From: CAVTWH01 sp963850915 | Lineage (GTDB): Bacteria > Actinomycetota > Actinomycetes > Mycobacteriales > Micromonosporaceae | Assembly: GCA_963850915.1 (NCBI GenBank) | Contig: CAWKND010000003.1 | Location: 226,765-290,764, forward strand | DNA: 64,000 nucleotides | Reading direction: 5' to 3' | Shown: piece by piece, positions 46,384 through 55,670 of the stretch | Position numbering within the stretch: position 1 is the stretch's first letter | Layout: every line of letters starts with the position of its first letter | The notes under the pieces: model-generated | Told to the model about the DNA's origin: nothing | Database searches by the model: none | The model's input: the letters and a program-made list of their open reading frames with translations, nothing else | Program-made: the position numbers and the translations under genes

Positions 46384-48482
46384 CGGCGCCGCTTGGCCCG
46401 GCCGGCAGCCGCCTCCGCACCCAGCAGAGTGCCCGGCCGGCCGGGCAGGTCGGTGTTGACCCGGCCGCGGCCGAAGGCGTCCACCCGACCCCAGCGCCCC
46501 GGGATCTCCAGCAGCCCGATCCGGCCGATTCCCCTGGGCAGTGCGGGATCCACCACCAGGTGACCGTCGATCGGCTCCAGCCCGAGCATGGTACGCAGCA
46601 GCAGCAGCGGGGTACCGGTGGACCACGCCTGCGGGCTGCACGCCGTCGGGTACTGCACGGGGTACTTGGTGGAGTTGCGCTCGTACCCACCGAACGCCTC
46701 GGGCAGCCGCCCCTCGAAGAACTCGGCCGCGTCGAGCATCCCGGCCGCGATCCGGGCCGCCTCGTCCTTGAATCCGTAGCGCCGCAGGCCCCACGCGATG
46801 AACGAGTTGTCGAAGGGCCACACCGTACCCACGTGGTACCCGATCGGGTTGTACCGCTCCTCCCCCTCGGCGAGCGTGCGTACCCCCCAGCCGGAGAAGA
46901 GCCGTGGCCCCATCAGGTGGCGTACCACCGTCTTGGCCCGGCCGGCGTCCACGATCCCGCTCCACAGCAGGTGCCCGATGTTGGAGGTGAGCGAGTCGAC
47001 CTGGGCGCCGTCGGCATCCAGGGCGAGGGCGTAGTACTCGCCCTTCTCGACCCAGAAGTCGCGGTTGAACCGGGCTTTCAGCTCGGCGGCCTCGGTCTCC
47101 AGCGCGTCGGCGTAGGCGAAGTCCTTCCACACCAAGCGGGCCAGCCGGGCACCGCGCATCTTCGCGTCGTAGGCGTAGCCCTGCAGTTCGCAGGTGGCGC
47201 GCGGGAAGCCGGGCAGTTTGCCGTTGTGGTAGGAGATCGAGTCGTCGGAGTCCTTCCAGCACTGGTTGGGCAGGCCGGTCTCCAGGTTGCGGGTGCTGTA
47301 GGAGATGTACCCGTTGCCCATCAGGTCGGCGTACTCGTCGATCCAGCGCAGTGCCGCACGAGCCTCGTACTCCAGCTCGCGTACCAGCCTGGTATCTCCG
47401 GTCCACCGCTCGTACTCGTCCAGCAGCACCACGAAAAGCGGTGTGGCGTCAGCGTTTCCGTAGTACGGCGAGTGCGGGCGCTCCTCGAAGGCGGAGAGTT
47501 CCCCGTAGCGCATCTCGTGCAGGATGCGGCCCGGGTCCTCGTCGCGGAAGTCGTCCGTCCTGGTTCCCTGCCACTGGGCCAGAATCCGCAGCGTCGTACG
47601 CGCCAGCTCGGGTACGAACGGCAGCGACTGCAAGCTGGTCAGGATGCTGTCCCGGCCGAACATCGCCATGAACCAGGGCAGCCCGGCGGCGGGCAGCGCG
47701 TGTCCACCGGCGGCCGGCGGCCGGAACCGGAGCGCGGCGAGGTCGACGAGGCTGCGCATGTAGGTGGTACGCAGCGGCTCCCAGTCGGACTCCAGCCAGG
47801 GTGCGCCGGCCAGCCAGGTCTCCAGGTCGCCGGCCAGATCGACCTCTGCGGCTGGTTCGGTGGGTACCAGCGGCTTGCCGGTCGGGCCGATCATCATCGG
47901 TGCGACGGTCAGGTCGGTCTCCCACTCCTGGTGTGGCTTGATGCGTACCGTGAAGGTCAGCCCGCCCTCGTCGACCGTGACCGGCGCGGAGGAACTGATC
48001 ACCGTCTCCCGGTGGTACGTCTCCCGCTCGTACCCGAGGGTCAGCTTGTTCTTGTCGATCTTCGTGTAGTACTTGCCCTTCTTTGTCAGCGCGTCCTTCA
48101 CCTCGAACAGGTCGGCGAAGTCGTTGCCGGCGGCGATCCGAACCGTGTACTCCATCGTCTTGTCGTTGTGGTTGAGCAGCCGCAGCGTCTCGCGGAAGCC
48201 GCCACCACCGACCTTGCGCTGGCGGATCACCGAGAGGGTGGCGTTGACGTACACGTTGCCGGTGCTGGGTACCAGGAAGAACCGGCTCTCGAAGTACTGC
48301 AGGTCATCCACCGAGAGCGGGGTGAGCTTCTGGCCGTCGACGGTGAGCTGCCAGTTGGACAGGAACCGGGTGTCGAAGGAGAACAGACCGGTCGGGTCGT
48401 TCGCGGACGCGGCGATGTCGCCGCTGTCGTCGCTGACGACGAAGGTGTTGCCGTCGAGGATCTTCACCAGGTTGTCGCTCAT
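46380..48482 (-). CDS. Amylo-alpha-1,6-glucosidase-like glycogen debranching protein
   Basis: 700 residues, intact. N-terminal beta domain (glycogen-debranching N-terminal type: VSDDSGDIAASANDPTGLF, DTRFLSNW) and a C-terminal (alpha/alpha)6 GDE domain (WFMAMFGRDSILTSLQ, GRILHEMRYGELS, YYGNADATPLFVVLLDEY, YHVGTVWPFDNSF). GH-type acid residues lie in the GRDS and DATP loops. It likely trims alpha-1,6 branches or acts on other alpha-glucans. Start overlaps the SCP2 gene by four bases (48479-48482). Confidence 0.88.
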   Translation of the reverse strand: MSDNLVKILDGNTFVVSDDSGDIAASANDPTGLFSFDTRFLSNWQLTVDGQKLTPLSVDDLQYFESRFFLVPSTGNVYVNATLSVIRQRKVGGGGFRETLRLLNHNDKTMEYTVRIAAGNDFADLFEVKDALTKKGKYYTKIDKNKLTLGYERETYHRETVISSSAPVTVDEGGLTFTVRIKPHQEWETDLTVAPMMIGPTGKPLVPTEPAAEVDLAGDLETWLAGAPWLESDWEPLRTTYMRSLVDLAALRFRPPAAGGHALPAAGLPWFMAMFGRDSILTSLQSLPFVPELARTTLRILAQWQGTRTDDFRDEDPGRILHEMRYGELSAFEERPHSPYYGNADATPLFVVLLDEYERWTGDTRLVRELEYEARAALRWIDEYADLMGNGYISYSTRNLETGLPNQCWKDSDDSISYHNGKLPGFPRATCELQGYAYDAKMRGARLARLVWKDFAYADALETEAAELKARFNRDFWVEKGEYYALALDADGAQVDSLTSNIGHLLWSGIVDAGRAKTVVRHLMGPRLFSGWGVRTLAEGEERYNPIGYHVGTVWPFDNSFIAWGLRRYGFKDEAARIAAGMLDAAEFFEGRLPEAFGGYERNSTKYPVQYPTACSPQAWSTGTPLLLLRTMLGLEPIDGHLVVDPALPRGIGRIGLLEIPGRWGRVDAFGRGRVNTDLPGRPGTLLGAEAAAGRAKRRR

Positions 48483-48997
48483 GCCGACACCGCCGCCCGC
48501 TTGCGCCCCACGGCTGGTTTGGCTTTCTGTGGAGCTTTCTGTGGAGCCTTCTTAGGCGCTCGCTGGGTTACCGCCTGGGTTGTCCGCCGGCTCGCCGGTG
48601 CGGTCCGGGCGGCCACGGCTGCCCGCGGCGCGCTGATCAGCTTCGGTCGCCCGGTGGCCAGCTCGGGTACCCCGGCCACCGAGAACAGCCGGCGCATGAG
48701 TACCAGCATCGCCGCGTCCCCCTTGGCGACCAGCGCGCCCCGCAGGTACGCGGTCATCGGCTGCGCCTCCTGGGTGCACAGCGCGTCGAGGACGTCCCGG
48801 TGGACGTAGATCCAGCACTGCGCGTCGCCGGTGGGCTCCCCCACGGTGACGTTGCCGCGTACCACGTCGATCCGGGTCTTCTCGACTTTCTTACCGTCGG
48901 TGACCTCGAACCGGATGGAGCCGTTGACCTTGGCCATGCTGGGTATCCGGGCGGTGTGGCGGAGCTTGTCGAAGAAGGCTTCTGTGGGGCTGGTCAT
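48479..48997 (-). CDS. SCP2 sterol-binding domain protein with basic tail
   Basis: 172 residues. SCP2-like fold: TEAFFDKLRHTAR, GSIRFEVTDG, CWIYVHRDVLDAL, MTAYLRGALVAKGDAAMLVL, then a Lys/Ala/Pro-rich tail (APKKAPQKAPQKAKPAVG) that resembles histone-like DNA-binding tails. It is upstream of and coupled to the debranching enzyme. Probably binds lipid, perhaps at the nucleoid or membrane; the role in glycogen metabolism is unknown. Confidence 0.78.
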   Translation of the reverse strand: MTSPTEAFFDKLRHTARIPSMAKVNGSIRFEVTDGKKVEKTRIDVVRGNVTVGEPTGDAQCWIYVHRDVLDALCTQEAQPMTAYLRGALVAKGDAAMLVLMRRLFSVAGVPELATGRPKLISAPRAAVAARTAPASRRTTQAVTQRAPKKAPQKAPQKAKPAVGRKRAAVSA

Positions 48998-49171
48998 CCG
49001 TGACTCCTCGCTGGTGACGTCGCTCGGAAGCGTACCAATCAGCCCAGGTCGGACTTATCCGTATTCAGGTACTTCGTGGGCTGCCGTCGGCGGCCGACGG
49101 CCATCGGCGAAGTGATGTTGCGCGTGTGGCTGCTAAGCCGGCCCGCGATACAGCCACAGGTGCAACATCAC
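48998..49171. other. Intergenic, nothing recognised
   Basis: 174 bp upstream of the SCP2-debranching operon. Contains the AT-rich stretch acttatccgtattcagg, a possible promoter, but no clear box pair. Confidence 0.35.
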
Positions 49172-49795
49172 CTAGTCACTGTGCGATGCGGAGCGCAGCG
49201 AGGGACCCACCCACCGGCCGCCCACCTCGGCCACCACTCCGGCCACCGGGTACCCGATGCGCAGCCGCTCGGCGATCTCGTCCCGGGTACGCCGCGCCGC
49301 CCGCCAACCGACCACGTCCACGACGAAGCGCCGCCCCAACGCTCCGTCAACCACCGTCCCGCCGGCCACCGTCCCGCCGGCCACCGTCCCGCCGGCTACC
49401 GTCTCGCCCGCTACGGTCCATGGCCGCCGCAACAGCACCCGGCCGGCCGCCGCGACCAGGCACAGCACCAGTACCGCCAGCACGTCGAGTACCAGCAGCA
49501 GCAACGGCAACAGCACGAACCAGAAGACGGCAGCGAACACGATGAAGGCGATGATCACCGCGATGGCAACCGCGATGTCGTCGGCCAGCGAGCTGAAGAA
49601 GTCGCCGCCACCACCACCGCCCCCGCCTCCGTTCGGCAGGTCGAAGGAGCCGAGGTCGCCGCTACCCTGACTACCCCCGCGCCGGCGGCGCCGCCAGCCA
49701 CCGAAGCGCCGGGCCAGGAATCGCCAGCGCGGCAACCACTCCAGCCGTACCCGCCACTCGGGCCCGCCAGGCGCGGCCACCGTCCTCGTACGCAT
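49172..49795 (-). CDS. Membrane protein with poly-Gly linker and VAGGT repeat
   Basis: 207 residues: Arg-rich start (RFGGWRRRRRGG), GGGGGGGGGDFF linker, two strongly hydrophobic helices (AVAIAVIIAFIVFAAVFWFV and LLVLDVLAVLVLCLVAAAG), then four VAGGT units and a basic tail RTRDEIAERLRIGYPV. The tandem 15-bp DNA repeat lies at about 49360-49400. No family recognised. Confidence 0.6.
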   Translation of the reverse strand: MRTRTVAAPGGPEWRVRLEWLPRWRFLARRFGGWRRRRRGGSQGSGDLGSFDLPNGGGGGGGGGDFFSSLADDIAVAIAVIIAFIVFAAVFWFVLLPLLLLVLDVLAVLVLCLVAAAGRVLLRRPWTVAGETVAGGTVAGGTVAGGTVVDGALGRRFVVDVVGWRAARRTRDEIAERLRIGYPVAGVVAEVGGRWVGPSLRSASHSD

Positions 49796-49861
49796 GCCGC
49801 GCAGTCTACGAACGCCGGGCCAGTCACCCGTCGTGTCGCCGGGCGCTCACTCCGGCGGCCG

Positions 49862-50278
49862 TCAGCTCGGGTCGGGGGGCTCCGGGGACTGCGCCGGGTA
49901 GAGCGTGAAGCCCCGCTGGCGCCAGACGGTGGCGGCCACCGTGTTCACCGCCACGATGACCGCGAAGACCATCCCGAGTATCGGCAGCCGCAGGTCGAAC
50001 AGTGCCCAGGCGGCCGCCCCGAACACCAGCGCCTTCACCGCCAACTGGCCGGGCAGCGGGACCGGGATGCGCGCCTTCGGCGCCGCGAACAGCCCCCAGA
50101 TCACGGCTGCCACGAGCGGTACGGCGATCGCCTGCAGCAGGCGGGTACCGGTCGAGGCGCCGCGGTGCCAGCCCCAGTCGGAGAGGATCAGCAGCGCCAC
50201 GATCTCCAGCAGGAAAGCCAGCAACTCGTTGGGGGCGAACAGCCGCGGCGGGTCCGGCTGCTGCTGCGAATTCGCCAT
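49862..50278 (-). CDS. YrdB/DUF2568 family membrane protein
   Basis: 138 residues from ATG 50278 with GGGAGGAT upstream. Four transmembrane helices: NELLAFLLEIVALLILSDWG, GWHR, AIAVPLVAAVIWGLFAAPKA, VFGAAAWALFDL and GMVFAVIVAVNTV. DUF2568 members are small integral membrane proteins of unknown role. Confidence 0.8.
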   Translation of the reverse strand: MANSQQQPDPPRLFAPNELLAFLLEIVALLILSDWGWHRGASTGTRLLQAIAVPLVAAVIWGLFAAPKARIPVPLPGQLAVKALVFGAAAWALFDLRLPILGMVFAVIVAVNTVAATVWRQRGFTLYPAQSPEPPDPS

Positions 50279-50477
50279 GCGATCCTCCCTGCGGACGGCC
50301 CTCAGCGTACGCGATCTTCCTGGTCCCGAGCGCCCCGCCGCTGGTCCGACCGGCCCTGCTACGACCGGCCGCGGCCGCCGGTTCAATGACGACTGGCCGT
50401 AGACCCGACTGTCCACAGAGGCCGGGATCGGGGTGGCCGGCCGTAGCATCGGAGGACGAGGCGAAGGGACGCCAGTC

Positions 50478-51341
50478 GTGGAGAAGATCGGCCCGTACCC
50501 GCGCAACCGAGTCACCGTCGGCGACTGTGCCACCCTCGTCGCCGACCTGCCCGACGAGAGCATCGACATACTCGTCACCTCCCCGCCGTACTGGGGGCAG
50601 CGGGCCTCTACCGGCATCGGGGTGGAGGCCGATCCGCGGGTCTACCTGGCCGCACTGGGCGCGCTTTTCCACGCGGTACTGCCGAAGTTGAAGCCGGACG
50701 GGCTGGCCTGGATCAACGTGGGGGACGCGTACAACACGCCGGTGAACTGGCGGGAAGGCGACCACGCGTACAGCTCGTTGGGGCCGGACGGGACCGGGCT
50801 GGCCGCCGGCAACTCCGCGTACGTCAAGCCACGGGCGCGCCGCCGGGCGTACACCGACCCGCAGGCACCGTGGCTGCGCTACGGCAACCTGCTGGCCCTG
50901 CCGTACCGGCTGGTGATCGCGTTGTGCGACGACGGCTGGCTGTTCCGCGGCGAAGTGGTGTGGCGCAAGAAGAATCCGATGCCCGAAGGGCGGTGCCGGC
51001 GACCGCACCGGGCACACGAGTCGATCTACCTGTTCGCCCGGCAGGAGCAGCACGCGTTCGCGGTCGCGCCGCCGGTACGGACGGTGTGGGAGTTCGGCTC
51101 CGAGCGCATCGACGGGCCGGCGCACTACTCGCGCTTCCCGATCGATCTGCCGCGCCGCTGCGTACAGGCGCTGGGTCGGGTCGGGCCGGGCGTGGTGGTG
51201 CTGGATCCGTTCTCCGGCAGCGGTACCACCGGGCTGGCCGCGCTCGGGCTCGGCTGCTCGTACCTCGGCTTCGAGATCGACCCCGACCAGGTGGCCGCCG
51301 CCAACCTGCGGCTCGCGGCAGCCGAAGGACCCGAGGAGTAG
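50478..51341 (+). CDS. Orphan DNA methyltransferase (N4-cytosine/N6-adenine, beta class)
   Basis: 287 residues from GTG 50478 (GAAGGGA upstream). Order: motif IV TSPPYWGQR first, then DPFSGSGTTGLAALGLG (motif I) and YLGFEIDPDQVAAAN (motif II) at the C-terminus, a beta-class layout. TSPPY(W) favours N4-methylcytosine over N6-methyladenine. Mid-region HESIYLFARQ and LPYRLVIALCDDGWLFRGEV are family features. No restriction endonuclease is adjacent, so it is probably a solitary methyltransferase. Its target is unknown. Confidence 0.85.
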   Translation: MEKIGPYPRNRVTVGDCATLVADLPDESIDILVTSPPYWGQRASTGIGVEADPRVYLAALGALFHAVLPKLKPDGLAWINVGDAYNTPVNWREGDHAYSSLGPDGTGLAAGNSAYVKPRARRRAYTDPQAPWLRYGNLLALPYRLVIALCDDGWLFRGEVVWRKKNPMPEGRCRRPHRAHESIYLFARQEQHAFAVAPPVRTVWEFGSERIDGPAHYSRFPIDLPRRCVQALGRVGPGVVVLDPFSGSGTTGLAALGLGCSYLGFEIDPDQVAAANLRLAAAEGPEE

Positions 51342-51449
51342 CCGGGCCTGCGGAGTAACCGGGCCGAAGAGTAGCCGGGCCCGCGGTCGCGCCAGGGGGT
51401 AGCGCGACCGCGGGTGTCCGTCCGGCACGCGTGGCCGGCAGTGGTGAGG

Positions 51450-52514
51450 CTAGAAGACGACGCTCGGGCTGCCGCCCACGTACACCGGGCCCTGCCAGCT
51501 CTTGCCGTCGCTGTTCTCGTCGTACTCGATCCAGCCGTCGACGGTCCAGGTACCGGCCGGCACGTACACGTTGACGTTGCAGGCGTAGTCGCCGACCCCG
51601 TCGCCGTTGGTGAAGTCGTCGTTGATCCGCGCGGCGAAGCCGGAGCACCAGTACTCGTACTTGGTGGTGTTACTGCTCTGCAGCTGTACGTGCGGCTCGA
51701 ACCCGTCGTACTTTGCTGTGCTGTTGTTTGTACTGTCATCGCTACCGGTACTCGGCCGCCAGTGCACGGTGATCCAGGCGTTGATGAACTTCACCCCGAA
51801 CGCGTCGGTCAGTGTCCGGAAGCACTCATCCGTCGACAGGTCAACGTTGTGCATGCCGGTCAGGCTGTCGGTGAACCAGGCGGTGTGCCCGCAGCTACCC
51901 GAGTACGGCGTCTCCAGCGTGGTGCCCTGCGAGTCGTTGAAGAGGTTGGTGTAGGTGTAGGGCACGTAGCCGGACCAGTCGGAGAAGTGCTGGCCGGTGT
52001 GCTTCTTCGGCGGATCGTTGCCGTCGCTGCCGCCGCCGAAGTCGTAGATGATGAACGAGGTGTGCGCGCTCTGCTCCCAGCCGCCGAACAGGATCATGTG
52101 GCCGTAGCCCACGTTGTCCAGCATGTCGCCGGTCTGCAGCGCCGAGGTGGCGATCTTCTTGACGTAGGACAGGCCCGGGTACTCGCCGGTGGTGGGCGCG
52201 TCGGAGCCGTCGCGGGACAGGTGCCAGGCCATCGCGACGAAGCCCGAGCAGTCGGTGCGGTAGGTACGGCCGTCGGGGTCGCCGAGCGTGTGGGCCTGCG
52301 AGTACGCCGGCGCCTTGTACTCCCAGTACTGCGCGCGGGCGATCACCTCACTGCGACTGATCTTCGTCTGTACGACATCGTCGGCGTGCGCGGGCAGCGC
52401 CCTGGGGACCACGACCGCGAGTACGACGCCGACGGCGGCGACCAGGGCCAGTTGGATGAAGCGGGTGGTGTGCCGGCTCAACAGAGCCCACACACCGGGT
52501 ACGGGAGGGTTCAC
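51450..52514 (-). CDS. Secreted NlpC/P60-like protein
   Basis: ~354 residues from GTG 52514. Signal or anchor helix (RFIQLALVAAVGVVLAVVVP, then PAHADD). Possible catalytic Cys in YRTDCSGFVAMAWHLS and His in NVGYGHMILFGGWE, as in CHAP/NlpC/P60 peptidoglycan hydrolases. The C-terminal part (GMHNVDLSTDECFRTLTDAF, CNVNVYVPAGTWTVDGW) looks like a beta-rich secreted domain. Probably remodels the cell wall or is a secreted amidase. Confidence 0.72.
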   Translation of the reverse strand: MNPPVPGVWALLSRHTTRFIQLALVAAVGVVLAVVVPRALPAHADDVVQTKISRSEVIARAQYWEYKAPAYSQAHTLGDPDGRTYRTDCSGFVAMAWHLSRDGSDAPTTGEYPGLSYVKKIATSALQTGDMLDNVGYGHMILFGGWEQSAHTSFIIYDFGGGSDGNDPPKKHTGQHFSDWSGYVPYTYTNLFNDSQGTTLETPYSGSCGHTAWFTDSLTGMHNVDLSTDECFRTLTDAFGVKFINAWITVHWRPSTGSDDSTNNSTAKYDGFEPHVQLQSSNTTKYEYWCSGFAARINDDFTNGDGVGDYACNVNVYVPAGTWTVDGWIEYDENSDGKSWQGPVYVGGSPSVVF

Positions 52515-52669
52515 GGCGGGGCCTTTCTCAGGGCGACGGGGGTACACGCCGCCCGAGAGACCGGGTCCGGTGGAGCACTCGGGCAGCGTGCGGAGAGCGT
52601 GCCCGTACCGACCACGCCAACCGCTACGCGTCCGCTATCCGCTGCGCCGCGCTCGCTATCCGGCAGGCA

Positions 52670-53029
52670 CTACCTGCCGGTGACCGTCACGTCCTGCGTG
52701 CCGGGAGCCACCACGATCGCGATCTGCGTGGGTGCCGTGGTGCTCGCGAACGTCTCCACCTGGTCGTCGGCCCGCCCGGACGCCGGTACCACCGCGCTGG
52801 CCAGCCCGTAGCGCAGCCGTACGCCGGTCAGGTCGCAGGATGCGTGCGCGATGGTCACCGGTACGGCCCGCACGTCGACCAGGGCGCCCGGGTGCAGGCA
52901 CGCCGCACTGAACTCCTCGGGGATGCCCGGCGGGTAGGGCGGCTCACCCCGGCCGGCGTGCCCGCAGCCCACCGCGCCGCCGGTCGCGAGGAGCAGAGCG
53001 GCGGCGCTGAGGAGAAGAAGTCGTCGCAT
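52670..53029 (-). CDS. Small lipoprotein
   Basis: 119 residues from ATG 53029. Type II signal RRLLLLSAAALLLATGGAVGC; lipid-modified Cys at ~22. The mature part has two Cys (AACLHPG, HASCDLTGV) likely to form a disulphide. No family recognised. It sits immediately downstream of the photolyase gene on the same strand and may be cotranscribed. Confidence 0.65.
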   Translation of the reverse strand: MRRLLLLSAAALLLATGGAVGCGHAGRGEPPYPPGIPEEFSAACLHPGALVDVRAVPVTIAHASCDLTGVRLRYGLASAVVPASGRADDQVETFASTTAPTQIAIVVAPGTQDVTVTGR

Positions 53030-53052
53030 GCCGATGAGACGAACAGGACCGG

Positions 53053-54387
53053 CTACCGGTTCCCGGCGCTGCCAGAGTGCCGGCTTTCGGGGAGCCACGG
53101 TGCCTCGGCACCACCAGCCCCGCCGCGTAGTGGCGCGGGGTACCGCACGCCCGACAGGAGCCACGGCTCGTGTACGGCAGAACCCTCCACTGTGGACAGC
53201 TCGGGTACGTAGCGGCGCACGTATCCGCCGGTCGGGTCGAAGCGCTTTGCCTGCCGGATCGGGTTGAAGCCCCGGTAGGGCTTGGTATCGGTACCGACTC
53301 CGGCGACCCACTGCCAGTTCCCCGGATTGTTCGCCGCGTCCGCGTCCAGCAGCAGCTCGCCGAAGACGGCAAGCCCGAGTCGCCAGTCCAGGCCCAGGTA
53401 CTTGCTGAGGAACCCGGCGGTGATCAGCCGGGCCCGGTTGTGCATCCAGCCCTCGGCGGCCAGCTGCCGCATGCCCGCGTCCACCACGGGTACCCCGGTC
53501 TGCCCGTCCCGCCAGCGCCGCAGCGCCTCGGCGTCGTCCCGCCACACGCCGGTCCCGCGCAGCGGTCGGGTGGCCAGCTCCGGGAAGCCGGCGAGTAGCT
53601 GGTAGTAGAAATCGCGCCAGCACAGTTGCCGCAGGTACGCCTCGGCGTGCGGTACGGCCGCGGCCAGCTCACGCGGCGAGACACAGCCGAAGCGCAGGTA
53701 CGGCGAGAGCCGGGAGGTGGCGTCGCCGGCCAGGTCGTCATGCCCGTCCGGGTACCCGTCCACCCGCTTCGTCCACGCCGCCAACAGTTCCCGGCCGGCG
53801 CGCTCGCCACCCGGCGCCAACCGCGGCGAGGAGGGCGGCCGGTTCGGCAGCGAGCGGGGTGCGCCGACCGAGAAGTTGGCCGGCAGAGCCAGCGTGGCCG
53901 GCGCCGGGGCCAGTTGCCGCCAGCGGGTGCTCTGCCAGGCGCGGTGGTACGGGGTGAACACCCGGTAGAAGTCGCCACCACTCGGGCGTACGGCCAGTGG
54001 CGGGACGACGGTGAGGCCGGGGAACTCCCGGTACGCCAGCCGGTGCCGGTCACACTCGCGGGCCAGCCTGGCCGCCCGCCGCCGGGCGTACCCGCTGATG
54101 TCCTGCGCCACCGCGACCCCGTCGGCGGCGACCGCCCGGGCCAGCCGGATGGTCTCCGCCACCGGGTCGCCGGCCCGCACCACCAGGTCGCCGCCGAGCC
54201 CGCGCAGCGACGCCCGCAGGTCGGCGAGCGACTCGGCCAGGAACCGGTCCCGGTTGGGGCTGCTGCGGATCGCCCGGTCGTGCACGAACAGTGGCACCAC
54301 ATGTTCGGCCATCTCGCAGGCGGTGGCCAGCGCCGGGTTGTCGTGCACCCGCAGGTCGCGGGTGAACAGCACGACTACCGTCCGCAC
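53053..54387 (-). CDS. phr: Deoxyribodipyrimidine photolyase
   Basis: ~444 residues from GTG 54387. N-terminal alpha/beta antenna domain (VVVLFTRDLRVHDNPAL), C-terminal FAD domain with SRLSPYLRFGCVSPREL, CWRDFYYQLL, GVPVVDAGMRQLAAEGWMHN then RARLITAGFLSKYL and NNPGNWQWVAGVGTD. It repairs UV cyclobutane dimers using blue light. Start is 10 bases after the crtB stop, so pigment and photorepair genes share one transcript. Confidence 0.92.
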   Translation of the reverse strand: MRTVVVLFTRDLRVHDNPALATACEMAEHVVPLFVHDRAIRSSPNRDRFLAESLADLRASLRGLGGDLVVRAGDPVAETIRLARAVAADGVAVAQDISGYARRRAARLARECDRHRLAYREFPGLTVVPPLAVRPSGGDFYRVFTPYHRAWQSTRWRQLAPAPATLALPANFSVGAPRSLPNRPPSSPRLAPGGERAGRELLAAWTKRVDGYPDGHDDLAGDATSRLSPYLRFGCVSPRELAAAVPHAEAYLRQLCWRDFYYQLLAGFPELATRPLRGTGVWRDDAEALRRWRDGQTGVPVVDAGMRQLAAEGWMHNRARLITAGFLSKYLGLDWRLGLAVFGELLLDADAANNPGNWQWVAGVGTDTKPYRGFNPIRQAKRFDPTGGYVRRYVPELSTVEGSAVHEPWLLSGVRYPAPLRGGAGGAEAPWLPESRHSGSAGNR

Positions 54388-54397
54388 GGCCCCGCCC

Positions 54398-55516
54398 TCA
54401 CCCCGCCACCTGCGCTCCGGAAACGACCGCCGCGTCGCGTACCGCGTCGCCGGATGCCGACTGCGCACCCGCGACCGCCGTCCCCGATCCGCTGCCGCCC
54501 CGGACGCCGGCGGAGGTAGCGCGGTCCCCCGGCGACCGGCCGCCCGGCTCGGCGGCGGCGGATCCGGCGGCCGGCAACCGATCGGGGGTACGTCCGGCCG
54601 GCGCCGCGTCCGGTGGGCCGGGGATCGGCAGCGCTGCCCCGGGCCGGCCGAGCAGGCTGCGGGCGGCGACCAGGAGCCGGCGCGGCGTGGGTACCGTCGC
54701 CCGGGCGCCGAGTACGTCGTAGTCGCGCTTGGCTACCTCGTCGAGGATCCCGCCGTAGAGCAGGTACGCGGTGCGCATGCATGCCTGGGAGGAGCTGGCG
54801 AGCAGGGCGATTCCGGGGCGCGCCGCCGCGTAGTGCCGCTGTGCCCGGGCCACCTGGTACCGGATGAGGCTCTTGATGTTCGGTGGGGTGACCCCGGCGC
54901 GGCCGGCGGCGAAGAGCTCCGCCTCGGTGACGCCGAACCGGCGCAGATCGGCTAGCGGCAGGTAGATCCGGCCGCGCTCCAGATCCTCGCCGACGTCCCG
55001 GATGAAGTTGGTGAGCTGGAAGGCAAGGCCCAGCTGGCGGGCCGGTTCGGTGGCGGCGGCCCGGTCGGTTGGCCCGAGGATGGGCAGCATCATGGTGCCG
55101 ATCACGGCTGCCGAGCCCTCCATGTACTCCAGCAGGTCGTCGTAGGTGTCGTACCGGTCCACGGTCAGGTCCATGGTCATCGACCGGAGGAACTTCTCGA
55201 AGTCGAGCCGGTCCAGGTCGAACGTGGCGATGGTGTGCAGTACGGCCGGCAGGATCGGGTCCTCGGTCGGCTCGCCGCGCAGCCCCTCCAGGAACCGGGT
55301 GGACCAGGTCTGCAGGTGCAGCGCGCGCTCGCCGATGGTGGCGTCGCCGCGCTCGTCGACGATCTCGTCGGCGTACCGGGTGAAGCCGTAGAGGGCGTGC
55401 ACGTGCCGGCGCTTCCACTCCGGCAGCAGCCGGGTGGCCAGGTAGTAGGTACGCCCGTGGGCGCGGTGCAGCGCGCGGCAACGCTCGTACGACTCAGCCA
55501 GTCCGCTGTCGTCCAC
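54398..55516 (-). CDS. crtB: Phytoene synthase
   Basis: 372 residues; the ~300-residue enzyme plus a disordered Gly/Pro/Ala tail. Both Asp-rich substrate/Mg2+ motifs are present: YADEIVDER and RDVGEDLERGRIYLP. It condenses two GGPP to phytoene, the first committed carotenoid step. Divergent from crtI across a 154-bp spacer. The extra tail (PDAAPAGRTPDRLPAAG) is not typical and may be lineage specific. Confidence 0.92.
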   Translation of the reverse strand: MDDSGLAESYERCRALHRAHGRTYYLATRLLPEWKRRHVHALYGFTRYADEIVDERGDATIGERALHLQTWSTRFLEGLRGEPTEDPILPAVLHTIATFDLDRLDFEKFLRSMTMDLTVDRYDTYDDLLEYMEGSAAVIGTMMLPILGPTDRAAATEPARQLGLAFQLTNFIRDVGEDLERGRIYLPLADLRRFGVTEAELFAAGRAGVTPPNIKSLIRYQVARAQRHYAAARPGIALLASSSQACMRTAYLLYGGILDEVAKRDYDVLGARATVPTPRRLLVAARSLLGRPGAALPIPGPPDAAPAGRTPDRLPAAGSAAAEPGGRSPGDRATSAGVRGGSGSGTAVAGAQSASGDAVRDAAVVSGAQVAG

Positions 55517-55569
55517 CGGGCTCGCCTCCCCTCCGATGCAGCAATCGACGCATCAATCGACGCAAGAAT

Positions 55570-55594
55570 GAGAGTACGTTAACGTTGTCCTCTC
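55570..55594. promoter_or_regulatory. Palindromic operator candidate between crtB and crtI
   Basis: Perfect palindrome acgttaacgt (55576-55585) nested inside gagag ... ctctc. Just left are two direct copies of atcgacgca. The location between divergent carotenoid genes and the presence of a CarH-like regulator downstream suggest a light-controlled operator. Not matched to a known consensus. Confidence 0.45.
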
Positions 55595-55670
55595 CGCACT
55601 GCATACGCCCGCCGCACCGGGCGTGGATGCACGATGGTGAAACACGGTGCGGATAACAACGGGGGTGGCG

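Noticed and set aside
45546..48809. 1087-codon plus-strand open frame over the debranching enzyme
   Set aside because: Only its first part (45600-45790) overlaps the SRPBCC gene. The rest is antisense shadow of an intact enzyme.
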